Positions 10,406 through 21,134 of a stretch of 64,000 nucleotides of DNA are shown here, piece after piece. The stretch's first letter is position 1, and each line of letters opens with the position of its first letter. Location: the NCBI GenBank assembly GCA_932521025.1, contig OW051470.1, positions 7,736,501 through 7,800,500 of the forward strand, written 5' to 3'. The notes under the pieces are model-generated. The model did not search any database. It saw only the letters and a program-made list of their open reading frames with translations, and was not told the origin of the DNA. Source of the DNA: Oscheius onirici (Eukaryota > Nematoda > Chromadorea > Rhabditida > Rhabditidae). The translations under genes and the position numbers were made by a program.

Positions 10406-13400
10406 CTAGACGTGGTTCCGGAATCGCTTGTAAAATTGCTGGAGGTACGTGAAGACGCACTCTGAAAGAAGGATATTTTACTGTGTTAAACGATGTTTCG
10501 AGATTATTTTGGATGGAAGCTTGAAGTATCAACGAAACGTACTGTAATCCGGCCGATCGCCCATCATGATCATGTCGTCGACTTCCAGAAGAGCACAGAT
10601 TCCGTTGTCTCTGGAAAAGGTTGTTTAGTTTTTGATATTTTCAATTTTAGAGCTTTTTTTGGACTGGGAAAAGAAGCCACAAACTTTTCGGGCACCTTAT
10701 TAAAAAAAAAACTTCTTTTGGTCAATTCTGCATCCGTCAAGGCAATCCCCTTCGAGTCTTTCCCCTAATTACAACAAGTTTGAAAAAACTGATTAAAAAC
10801 CTCTTTTTAATTAAAAATCTCTAAATTTTTGCTATAAAAGCAACTCGAAGCAAGCTAGAAGCACATTGTAATAAATTGTTTTGTAGCTTGTTGTATTTCT
10901 TAGTTATTTTGTTGTGCTTGTTGTGCTGCTTAGTTAGTGTGTTTTGGTAGCTTTGCAAAACTACTGCTACCCAGAGAGACTACTGCCTCTATTTTGGATC
11001 CCTCCAGATGCTTCTGGAGAAACCAATAAGGCAGTGAGGAAGGCGCCCAAGCAGAAAGAAAAAGGCTCCAGAAAGAAGAGACAGGCGCACTCTCGACACC
11101 CCTTCTAGTCAGCCGAGGGTTCAGAAGTTGCTAATACTTCTACTCTAGTGTCGCTGGTAGACCTATCAGGCTTTGTCTTCCTGTCTGGTGAGGAGAAGAC
11201 ATACCAGAGTCAGGCAAAGAGACGGAGAACGACAGACTAGAGTCCCTTCGATACTCCGCCTCACTGTCTCTCTGAAAAAGTCAACAGCTATTGAGCACAT
11301 CATGCTAATCATTCAGTATCTTAACTGCTTCTACGTCGGTTGTTCCACTACCCTGTCCAAAGAGCAGCAGAGGGAGAGAAGATAAGAAGAAACAGGAAAC
11401 AAAACTTACTCTGCCACCTTGAAACCCAGTTCCAGATTCTTCCTCCTTTCCTTGGGATCCAATTGATTGAAATCAAAAGAGTGAGGAGCAAAGTGGTGAA
11501 TCAGAGCACAAAAGGCCATTCCATCGGCCCAGGAGGAGGAAAAGTTGGTGACGTTTACATTCTGAAATGGTTTCCAGTTATTTTTTTTTGCTGGGAAACT
11601 TACAGGGTAGTCGACTACTTTACTCTGCAACCAGCGGAGGAGGGCATCCTTGATGGAGTTTGCGTTCAGCTGGCGCGGAACACCGACTGTTCTGAAAAGA
11701 AAGAGATTAGAAACCGAAGAGTACGGTAACTGGTAGTCTGGAGAATAGATCTTCTTGATCGAGTACCCTTAGGTGAAAGACCAAAAAAGGAATATGTTCA
11801 GTCTTGACTATTACTGAACATCCAGCCTCGTTTGACTGACGTATTCTATTTTACTGTCCACTGATTGACTACTGTAATCTAGACTCATCCTGTAGTTTCT
11901 GACAAGGTCTGTGAGCTACTGGAAAGTACTCAGTAAAGACAGTTTCAAAGAGAAAAAACACAGGGACAACTAGAGAATAGCCGAGAGGCTTTGAAATACT
12001 AGACAGAATGTTGCTGTGATTATCAAGAGAATGGAATGAGTGGTACGAGAATGAAATGAACTTGAGCAGACCAAATTAAGCTAGAATGGAATAAGCGGCA
12101 GTACTATAGTACACAGACCTTTATTCGAGTGCCCAAAAACTACAGGAAAGGGACCTACTACTCAAACCAAACTAATGGAGTTCGGAATGAGCAGATTGGT
12201 CAAGAGTCTTGACGCATGACATGAAGAAAAAGTATGCAGAAATACAGCCGTTCCTTTCGAAAAGTGGAGAGGTCAGGGAACAGGACAGATGATAGGGGTT
12301 GAGTGTTTGAAAAGTGGTCAAGAGTCCATGTAAATTGGAAAAGAACTGGTCAGTACGGGCTTCAGAGGAACGGGAGACTAGAAAATGAAGAGTAAGAATC
12401 GAAACTGAGTCAAGAGACCTTGGATAAGAGTCAGAACCATTCCGAGCAACCCAGTCTTTTGTCTAGCCATTTCGCGTAGGTGTTATATTTTCTCTCTCCA
12501 ATCTTTCCCAAATGGCCGCAATTTGACTCACCCCGGTCCGACTTTTTCCATCTGCTTGAACATGTTGGGACGACCGGCCATTTTGCCACCTGCAAATTGA
12601 AGTTTTTCACACAGAGGGAGAGGAGAGGGTCAGGATGGACACAACAGCCTGGAGGCACACTCTCGAGACTCTTTGTAATATGCAGGAACCGAGAGGGTTG
12701 TAAACCTCACTGCCAGTCGTGTGCAACACTTGCGAACTGGGTTCTTTTTTTTCGGGCTGTCTAGTGATCTTCACAAAACAATCTTTGCAGCTTTTTGAGC
12801 GTCTACCGATTTTTTTGTCCGTGAAACGTATGCAGGAATACACAAACCCCCTAAGTTGGTCCAGGACCAATTGATGAGAACAGCGTCGTAACATTGGATA
12901 CTCTGTCAAGAGAAAACTTTTTGATTCTGAATTTTCTGGACAAAAAGTAGTTAGTTCATAGAGAATAAGGCAATACCGTAACCTATTTTCTTCGTTATGA
13001 GACCCAATCTTTCAAGTTTGCTATTCAAACATTGAATACTCAGACATGCAGATGAAAAGGGAATCTTTCGCTGAGTGTCCGACGTTTTCGTGTTGAAATC
13101 TTCGAGCAAGTGGGTCTCACAGCGAAAAAGATAGGTGACCACCATGTCCCCTACCCCCTGAATAGACTGTACTTTCAGCTAAAGGTTCTAGCAAAAAATT
13201 AAAGAGAAGTAAACTCCAGCTTACACTCGATTCTGGATGAAATTTGACTTGATAAGTGGTTGCAAAGTGTCAACGCTTTTATGAGACGGGAGCACTGTTT
13301 TGAGGAAAGGTAAATAAACAACATTTTGGAAGGGAGAAACAAAAAACAAGTGATCTAAGAAAATACACAAGGAAACAAGGAAAACGCATATGATTTTTGC

Positions 13401-15784
13401 CGTGGAAGGGGGCTTGAGTCAGTTTCCAAAACATTAGGAAAGAGAAAGAACAGACAGTTTAGAAACCTTCCGAAAAGAAAACCTGATGTCAGCGATTATG
13501 ACTGGCTTTTTTCTTTTTTTTTTCGGGGAAATGAGACTCACCGAAGGCACAGGAAGAACGATGATTCTCTTTGCCGTCCAGTGACTGGCGTGATCGGTGC
13601 AGGTCGTTTTCCTGGAAATTTACACTTTTAAAGAAGAGAGGAAATAGAAAACACAATTAGCGCGGGAGGAGGATGATCAGACTCATTGGCACGCTTTTTG
13701 TTTGTTCTTTAGAGAGACGGCACGCTCTTGAACTGGAACCAGAGAGACAGTCAAATAAAAAGAGATGTATACTCATAACTCGGTTGTTCCAGTTCTCTGT
13801 CAATCAGCCACATAGGTTCAAACTGTTAAAGTGACTGAGTAAGAGTCTGACTCTCTGTTCTAATGTGTTCTCAGTTACTGTCTGTCACGAAGAATAGCGT
13901 AATCTCCTGTGATATTTTCATATGTATTACATATAATTATAACTAGCTACCAATTAACTAGAGACTCTTTTGTATTGTAGCCGTGCTGAAGTAAAGTTGC
14001 TTCTGGATCTCGTCTTCTACAAGTCGTCTACCTTTCACCCGGAATTACAGCACTGTCCAAGTTCTGTCAGCAAAACGGTAGTTCCTGTAGACTGGTCACA
14101 AGGCAATTGTCGTGAATAAGGGGTGATTTGAGGACGGACTGTCTCTGTACTTGCGATGTGCAGTACCTTGCCTTTCTGCTCCTAATTCTTATACCCTGTC
14201 GCATCTCACAGTCAAAAGAGCTCTGACCATGCTCGGTTATTCCCGGGCACTGTAACTGTGGAACTGTACAGGGCTGAAAACTACTTCTCCTGGATCTCTA
14301 TATCTGTAGTTTCTCTGGAATCAGACTGTATCCGTACTGTCTCTGAAAAGAGTGGAATTGCAGTAATGAAACAGGTTCAAAGACCCAGACGATAAGAGCA
14401 ACAGTGTCTGACGTTTTGTCCCTGTTCCCATGCATTCATTCAGAAAAACTTTAGATCAAATGATTTCTGTTCTCCCGGAATACAGACTGTTCTGGTGTTC
14501 TGTCCTCTAGTTCAATACTACTAACTGTTCTTGTCCCAGTTCCTGTCATGTGCTTATTCTGTTCTTGTACTCTCTCGAGAGAAAGACTCACCTGTGCTGC
14601 TCCGATCTCTCCAAATCTTCGTACCAACTGCATGACTGACTCGGGACGTCTGATGCCGCGGACTTCCATGGCTACACGCTCTCCTGTATCCTGGAAAGAG
14701 AACGACTAGGCTTGTGCGAGAGGATCATGATAAACGCGGAGTCAACATGAGACATAGGGTGTGGCTGCAAACAGAAGGGGAGAGGAGCCCGTCGACCCCG
14801 CCATTCGGTTCTTGCCAATGGCTTCTCAGCCAGTTGTGTCAGTCGTTACAAGAACAGGAAACCGTTAGATTAGGCGCGACCGTGGGGAATAAATTGCTGG
14901 CTGAGGAGGAGAGAGAGGGAAACTGTTTATATCCGGGAGAAGGTCTGACATGTTATGAAGGGGGCAAATATACGCGAAGACGAGTGGGACAGTCGACTAA
15001 TAACAGTGACAGTTCGGCTACTGTGCCTAGCTAATGCGGAAATTGGTGAGTCATTGGATAATAATAGACTGATAGGGTAAAGGACAGAAAGACTCTTATT
15101 ACAAAAAGAGGCCCATTGTGAATGCGGCAAAATCAGCGGCAACCTTGGGTCCTCTTGATAAATGGCTATTACCCCCCGGACGACTGCTGACCGCTTTCAC
15201 TCACCACGTCCGTCTCCCATCGAATGTGTCCATGAGTCGAGAGAATATCCACCACGTCGTCCGGAACATTACTTCTGGGAGCAGCTGGAACGCTTCGACG
15301 TCTCCACTTTTCGGCTTCGCGGTCTCGTCGCGAATGGTATCTACTCATTCTGACCGTATCTTCTAGACAGTAAGACTGGGTCTCAAATAGAGTTCTTTTT
15401 CAGTAGGAGACAAAGAGTTACCATTGGAAAACTAAGCTCTTGATCAGAATCTCCGCTTCCGGAAACGTAACCGGAAGAGGTGGCATTGGGTGAGGTTTTT
15501 CGCGAGACTACCTGAAACTGTCTTTGTTACTTTTAGTAAATCACTCTTACCTGGTATTCGGAGTCATCTTCCGGAGAACAGAGAGGAGGACTACTATAGG
15601 GAAAGACAGTAGAACGTGATATGGGAAGTGAGGACGGTTCAAAGTTCAGATCAGGCTCGAAGGGAGGAGAAGAGTCATCCTCTCCTCCGTAGGGAACAAA
15701 GGTGATGATTCCCGACGGCTCGACCTTAGTCAACGACCCAATGTAGGAGGTATAGCCGGGGTAGGCTGGCGGTGTGCACAGCAT
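10406..15784 (-). CDS. Smoothelin-like protein with C-terminal calponin-homology domain
   Basis: A type-2-like CH domain closes the protein: NANSIKDALLRWLQSKVVDYP (11604-11690), NFSSSWADGMAFCALIH with FDFNQLDPKERRKN (11406-11565), ICALLEVDDMIMMGDRPDY (about 10550-10630) and VFTYLQQFYKRFRNHV, stop 10406-10408. The NFSSSW..GMAFCALIH and LLEVDDM...PD...VFTY pattern is that of smoothelin and its relatives, which bind actin-associated or calmodulin partners. Upstream exons in phase are GKMAGRPNMFKQMEKVG (about 12540-12590), ENDLHRSRQSLDGKENH (about 13545-13615), DTGERVAMEVRGIRRPESVM (14592-14694) and MSRYHSRRDREAEKW (about 15200-15346), which could be an internal start. Two more exons (about 15430-15515 and 15545-15784, Pro/Ser/Asp-rich) look coding, but their join to the MSRYH exon is not in frame with the obvious sites, so the 5' end is uncertain. 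The 770-nt intron before the last CH exons contains repeat R1. Confidence 0.82.
10765..10980 (+). repeat. Dispersed repeat R1, copy 2
   Basis: It aligns with 5195-5335: shared gattaaaaacc, tgctataaaagcaactc, ttgtaataaattgttttgtag and gcttagttagtgtgtttt segments. This copy has an internal amplification of ttgttgt/gcttgttgtg units. It sits in an intron of the smoothelin-like gene. Confidence 0.6.
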
Positions 15785-17216
15785 GCTGGATTTTGTACGG
15801 TCAATCAGTCTTTGAGTCTGTCAGCCTGGCAGTCTGTCATTCTGTCAGTCCCTCAGCTTCACAGTCACTCAATCAGTCACTCGAGACAAACCGCTCTTAC
15901 CTGGTAAGACTTCGGTTCCTAGCCCGTTTCTCTGCCATTGTCAAACGGCTTCTACCCGGCATCTTTCCTGTAACAGTCTCTGTGAAAAGAAGCGGCGGAA
16001 ATGAGAAGAAAAGGATGGTAAACAGGTGCGAGCGCGAGAAAGTATTGTTCTCTCATGAGTCAAGTCGAGAGGGCGGAAGAAAAGTAATGAAGTACTCTGT
16101 CAATTCGGAGCATAAGGAATAAGAGGGGCCGTTTGAGCCAAAAGTCCTCGTGGATGGGCGACTGATTGGACAAACGAGATTCTTCATGAAGGGGGTCCCG
16201 AGAGAATCCAAGGGTCAACGATGGGAAGAGTTCAAAGAGGTTGTGTCTCCAGACACTGGGGGTTTAATGGGATGGGTCGCAACTTTTTAGAGAACGAAGG
16301 GAAGGCAACATTCTTCCTCATCTCCAGTTTTTTGAAAAAAAAAAAGAAGAAAAAGTATTGAAACCGTCCCCAGGGACGGGCGAGACGAGGAGAGACGGCT
16401 AAAAAGTGTCTGGATGGGTGTGTCCTCTCCCTCTCTCTGCTCCCTCGTTTTGGCTATAGAATGCCGTGAGAGCCGGTCACTGATGCGGTCAGAGGAGCCA
16501 GCCAGTGCAAGGAATTGGATTTCCTTTCGGATTCTCACACCCTCTGATGAGCACTGCCAAAAGCGGATAGAAGGTCCAGTGACCTTTGGTACATGTCGGA
16601 ACTGGAACCAATTCTTACTATTTTTACTACTTTTGAATCCGAGTAGCTAAGTTCTCACTTTCTAGTTCTGAAAGGTAAAAAGAAAGATTCTGATCATCCG
16701 AAGTCGAGACAGTCCTATTCCAGAAACTCAACGAAAAGTTCAGTAATACTTATGAGATAGAGTATAAGATGCACTTGACGCGTTCTGAACAGAGTAAGAG
16801 TCTGACTGAATTCAAAAGAAAAGGATGAATAGTCAAATTCAAGTTGTCAGCCTGCAATGCCAGGAAACAATATATGATTCCCTGAACTAACAGTTCTGCG
16901 GTTTCAATGAAGAAAACCAAACTGATCTTTCCAAAAAGAACGACTTTTGAATGACTAAAGTGCTGGCTGAGACTATTTGACAAGGAAAGTCTTTGAACGA
17001 AAGGGCTCAATAGTCGGAATCGAGCCCAAAGTTTCGATAATCATGCATTTCACCGTTTAAGCATTGGAACAAGGTACTTTCAAAATGTAAGGTATAGAAA
17101 GCAGAAAATGTCCGACATTCTGTTGGGATCGCCACAGTGAAGAAGCGTCGGTTACTACTCTTTTCGAGAGAGTTTTGGATGAGTCTCGGCATCAATTAGA
17201 CCTTCGGATAGGTAAA
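15785..17216. other. Non-coding region with degenerate CAGTCTGT-type tandem sequence
   Basis: 15813-15890 is built from imperfect cagtctgt/cagtcact units. The remainder shows no credible exon, RNA gene or mobile element that I can recognise. It probably includes the 5' region of the smoothelin-like gene. Confidence 0.4.
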
Positions 17217-17442
17217 TGTTGTAATGTGCTCATTCCTCATTTGAATTCCCGCGTCTTTGCTGTAATGGGTCTCGCCACGCTACCTTTGGCGCCCAGTTCC
17301 CCGTCACTTGATCAGATAATATTTCTTTCCGGCTCTTTAGCTGTTTATTGTTATCTTTTGGCTGAATAAAGCTACATAAACTAAACCCGTGTTGCCCTTG
17401 AATCCCGTGATAAACCGCAGGACACAACATTGGCGATCAGGA
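17217..17442 (+). mobile_element. Candidate LTR with adjacent primer-binding-like site
   Basis: 17217-17429 begins TGTTGTAATG and ends GACACAACA, so the ends are TG...CA with a short inverted TGTTGT/ACAACA. An AATAAA lies about 70 bases before the end. Directly after it comes TTGGCGATCAGG, which begins with TGG as a primer-binding site complementary to a tRNA 3' CCA end would. No second LTR or pol domains were found in the following kilobases, so this is a relic. The assignment rests on end structure only. Confidence 0.45.
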
Positions 17443-18334
17443 ATTCGTTTCTCTTGGAAACCGTAGAAAGAATCTGCGATTTTCACAAATCTTCTTGGAA
17501 ACAACAATTTCTGCAGTGGATCATGGAAAGAGGACAAGACGTGACTCTCTCCCTTAAAAAGGAGACAATAGTAAAGTCTGAGACGTCCCCGGAGCAGATT
17601 CCCCCGAGGGTATTTGAAAGTATATGTCCTTTTCTTTCTTCCTGCTCCTCCTCTTCACTGAACACATTGTCCTATAGTCGGTTCCTTAAAGGACGCTCCA
17701 ATCAATGCTTCTGCTGTCCTCTTTCTCCCTTTTTTTTGTCGAAAGAGGGACTAGGCGACAATCAGTGCTTTGCGACCAATTAACAAGTCTAATGAGGTCT
17801 GCGCAGAGAACTTTGGCCGAAAAGAGCGAGAGAGTGTGAGGATGGGCTGTGGGCTATACGAGATAGAGAGGGGACTGGGTTTGACCACCATTATTCCGGC
17901 TGGATGGAGATGAACTCGGACTTTGTGACTAGTATCAGAGAGGGATTTGGGACACCACTGTTCTCTGTACGGGAATATCCAAAAAAGCGGTATACACAAA
18001 TTGTAACATACAGATCTCTGAACTGAACTGGTCGATTACTGTCTATTTCCAGACGTTTTGGTATGCGGAAACAGGCTTATCATATAGAGCATTCGACGAT
18101 CAGGACAGGGGTCAGGACGAGGAAGGCGGAAGAGAGTCACGGAGAACCTAGCAGGGAGACGAGGACAACCTTCTGTGATCACGGAACAGCTTGCTTTGAA
18201 CCCAGTTCTCTTTGCAAAACACGTCAAAACAAGTTATCTCCTCATGGATCAATCAATTACAGTAATGGCATGTAGCTTTTACCAAAAACATCAAACTTGG
18301 ACTAAAATCTCTCCAAAAACTCTCAAAAGTTGAC
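17443..18334. other. No recognisable gene
   Basis: Only short open frames of unconvincing composition are present. The first 300 bases could be internal remains of the LTR element but match no protein I recognise. Confidence 0.35.
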
Positions 18335-18343
18335 CATAAAAGG
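18335..18343 (+). promoter_or_regulatory. TATA-like box of the sperm-gene relic
   Basis: CATAAAAGG lies 55 bases before the ATG at 18390. The intact MSP gene in this window has TATAAAAGG at a similar distance before its start. Confidence 0.45.
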
Positions 18344-18693
18344 ACAACTTTCCAGGGGAAAAGTTGTTCAACATCGATTGACCGCCGGGATGACGTCTGC
18401 CTACCTCGGACTCAGAGCTGGCGCTGGAGGAGCTGAACAGCAAATCCTACTGCGCCTACTGCGGAGCTGGAGGAACGCCCGCTGCTGGTGACCCCAAGCC
18501 ATCTGCCAATTCGTCTGGAGCCGTCTACTCCTACTCTACTCCCAGTCCGTCGACTGCTGTCCCCGTCGGATCTTATACCATGACGGCCGTCGGCTCTGCT
18601 CCATCTGGTTCGTCTACGATGACAGCTGTCGGAGGAATCCCTGCCGGTAGATCCACGATGACTGCCTTCGGAGGAGTCCCCACTGGATCCTCG

Positions 18694-18769
18694 GTTGCAC
18701 CAAGTTTGCGCCTTCGATGTCGTTATAGAGAGAGTTGGGCGGCTCGAGCCGAGCCGGTTTTGCTGTCCC
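18694..18769 (-). mobile_element. Fragment spanning the junction of two TIR elements, inverted
   Basis: ggttgcaccaagtttgcgcc...gtcgttatagagagagtt followed by gggcggctcgagccgagccgg is nearly identical to the reverse complement of about 19870-19954, where two MITEs abut. About twelve bases containing the TA junction are missing. It interrupts the STMTAV repeat of the sperm-gene relic. Confidence 0.65.
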
Positions 18770-19505
18770 CATGACCGCTGTCAGTGATCTCCCTCCCGCC
18801 AACTCGACCATGACTGCCGTAGGAGGTGCCCCGATTGGAGGAGGACAATCGACGATGACCGTCGACGAAATTGCCTACCAAGGACTCGAACGTCATCTGC
18901 TACGGTTCCTACACGAGCACCCGGAGTTCCAGGAAACGACAGTCAACAACTACTTCGGAAGGAATGTTTCATTCCATTCAGTTTTCCTGAGTATTTGGGT
19001 TGCTATAAAAACCTTTGGCGTCTATACTGCTCTAGCAGTGACCGCTTTCACGACTATACTGACGGTTAAGCGACTCGCAATGTTCTAGAAAGTTATAGAA
19101 AATGAAAAATACTGTAACTTTGCTGAACATGGCAACCCGAAAATTCTAGTTTTTGAGTCTGAAACACTGACTAGAACATGGAGGTATTCGTCGCCTTGAA
19201 GTTTTTTGGTAGTAAGCCAATTGAAAAGAAAAGTTTTCCAATAATTGTTCACTAACTTTGTTCGTTTTGAATAGAAGTTTTTCTAAGGAAACTTTGAAAT
19301 CGAGTCTAAAAGCAATATTCGTCTCTAGTCGTCGGTAGGAGGTCGTCGTGAGTCCAATGCTTCACTAGAAGTACCAGTAATGAATCTTCCAGGGTCAATA
19401 TGGGAGACACCTATCACATCGCGGGAAGAAACAACAGCAGCATCGTTGTCGTTGGAAGGACCATCCTCGGCGGAAACACCATCCACGAGGCAACCGAGCA
19501 GTATA

Positions 19506-19905
19506 CTTGGGCACGAGCCGAAATTTTTCGGCTCAAGCCGATTTCGAGCCGGCTCGAAGGGGTCATCGAGCCGAGCCGGCTCGCGGACCTTTTGGAGCCG
19601 AGCCGGCTCGACGGGGCAGGGCGAACCGAGCCGGCTCGAGCCTAAGAAAAAACGGAAATTTTACGAAGTTCTAAAAAGGGATTCCCATTTTTAATAGAAG
19701 TTGTATTATAGCTCCTGGGTAACAAAGTTTTAGTAGATACACCCTATCCAGCAATTTATAACATTACACTTGACATTTTGTCCCGTTTTGCCAAAAAATA
19801 GACGAAAATTTGACATTTTTTGGCTCGAGCCGAGCCGGCTCGTGGACCCCATCTACCCGAGCCGGCTCGAGGGTCAAAAACCGGCTCGGCTCGAGCCCGC
19901 CCAAG
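19506..19905. mobile_element. MITE family A, copy 1 (TA-flanked foldback)
   Basis: The ends are inverted, CTTGGGC...GCCCAAG, each flanked by TA. The subterminal regions are packed with GAGCCGGCTCGAGCC-type palindromic units. It carries no transposase. The TA target duplication suggests mobilisation by a Tc1/mariner-type transposase. A second copy is at 39962-40312. Confidence 0.75.
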
Positions 19906-19907
19906 TA

Positions 19908-20283
19908 CCGTGAACTCTCTATAACGACATTGAAGGCGCAAACTTGGTGCAACCTATTTTTTCGTTTTTTTTCCTACAACTTTTTTGGCCAAAATTAGGA
20001 ATCCAGCAGAGAAAAATATATAGAACAATCTGACACAAGAAATTAAAAAAAAATTCTTAAAAATGTTGTAGAAAATCTTCGCACCAAATTTGCGCCAGCA
20101 AAAGTTTTTTTTTGCGGTGTTTTATGACATTTTTAAGAATTTTTTATATTTCTTGTGTCAGATTTTTCTTCATATTTTTTTCTACTAGATTCCAAATTTT
20201 GAACAAAAAAGTTTCGAGAAATTACGAAAAAAATAGGTTGCACCAGGTATGCACCTTGGTGTCGTTATAGAGAGAGTTCACTG
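19908..20283. mobile_element. MITE family B (TA-flanked, TIR CAGTGAACTCTCTATAACGAC-like)
   Basis: The left end CCGTGAACTCTCTATAACGAC and the right end, read inverted CAGTGAACTCTCTCTATAACGAC, form long inverted repeats that extend about 50 bases to the shared block cctattttttcg. The interior is AT-rich and itself largely palindromic (tcttaaaaatg / catttttaaga, tgacacaagaaat / atttcttgtgtca). It is flanked by TA on both sides, the left TA being shared with MITE A. Confidence 0.75.
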
Positions 20284-20667
20284 TATACCGAGCAGGCCCA
20301 GGAGGCTGCTGCTGGTGGAGGAGGAGCCCAGTCCGCTTATTTGGCTCTGAAGTAGATTGGCAGTCGAATAAATATGTGCCAAAGTATTTGTTTTCTTTTT
20401 CTTCTCTTGTGTCTTTAGTTGTTTGGTAACTTTCACTCCTCGACTTGGCTCTCTGCTTGTCTTCTCTTCACTGCATCTACCAGCCCAGCTCTATTTTCAT
20501 GCTCTCTTCTGGTGGACTAGCAGCGACTCCTCGATTCTCGCTGCAACTGGACACTCATTACTTCTCCTGTGTGAATTCAACTCAGTTACTGTCAGTGTTT
20601 TTTGGTTTCTTCCAGAAACTAAAGTCTTTCGTTCTGCCAGACCTCCTTTTGGATCTACCTTCTTGAA

Positions 20668-20830
20668 GCGAGATGGTGCAATGGCAGGTGGCGCCGCGTC
20701 AGTCTAAAGGGTCCCAAGTTCAAAACACCGCTTCGGCCCAACCAAGGCTTCATCCTTCTGAGGTCGCTAAATTGGTAGTAGCTTGCTACGGAGTAAAGGC
20801 GTTCCCAGAAAAGTCGAGGCAGCTTCGGGA
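20668..20830 (+). mobile_element. tRNA-derived SINE
   Basis: The head contains a box A-like tggtgcaatggcagg at about 20673 and a box B-like aagttcaaaacacc at about 20715. This is followed by aaggcttcatccttctgaggtcgctaaattggta. The latter resembles the conserved central domain (ttcatccttccggggtcgataaa.tagtacc) seen in several tRNA-derived SINE families of invertebrates, from memory. The open frame across it is incidental. Confidence 0.55.
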
Positions 20831-21134
20831 CGTTAACGCCTACCGCAACCTGCCCACTCAGGAAGCACCCGCAGCCCATGAGTCTCTTCGGAACTCAGGC
20901 TTGAGTCGGGAAGAAACTTTACTTCTTGTCTTCTCTACCGAATCTTAGACTGTCTGTTTTATCTTTCTGCTAATAGAAACTGGGCAGTATGACTCTTCTT
21001 GGTTCATCCCTTTCACTCTTTTCTCCCTTATTTTATCGACTTCTTCCGGGCTGACCTCTTAGTTTTTTTTTCGGAAGACAAAAATGAACGAGAAAGAAGT
21101 TTTAGCATAACAACAACCGTAGTAAAAAAAAGTC

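Larger units (their letters stand above)
18390..20355 (+). pseudogene. Broken sperm-specific (SSQ-like) gene
   Basis: The relic begins MTSAYLGLRAGAGGAE at 18390, then loses frame. A different frame continues with ELNSKSYCAYCGAGG, a Ser/Pro stretch and repeats of the form STMTAVGG-x-P-x-G (18580-18690 and again 18771-18860). These repeats are characteristic of nematode SSQ-class sperm-specific proteins as I remember them. The remaining 3' part reads ...GGNTIHEATEQY up to 19505 and resumes as TEQAQEAAAGGGGAQSAYLALK with a stop at 20353-20355 and an AATAAA ten bases later. Damage visible: a frameshift near 18437, a 76-bp foreign insert at 18694-18769, and two adjacent transposons (19506-20283) that split a Tyr codon neighbourhood. 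The segment 18880-19400 does not clearly belong, and the 3' part could be a second small gene. Function in this genome is probably lost. Confidence 0.7.

Noticed and set aside
10340..10450. An extra DPH1 exon after a GTAATA donor at the stop codon
   Set aside because: The open frame there is antisense to the terminal CH-domain exon (VFTYLQQFYKRF); DPH1 ends well at VASDGK.
20673..20948. 91-residue open frame as a protein
   Set aside because: It lies across the tRNA-derived SINE; box A, box B and the core motif explain the sequence better.
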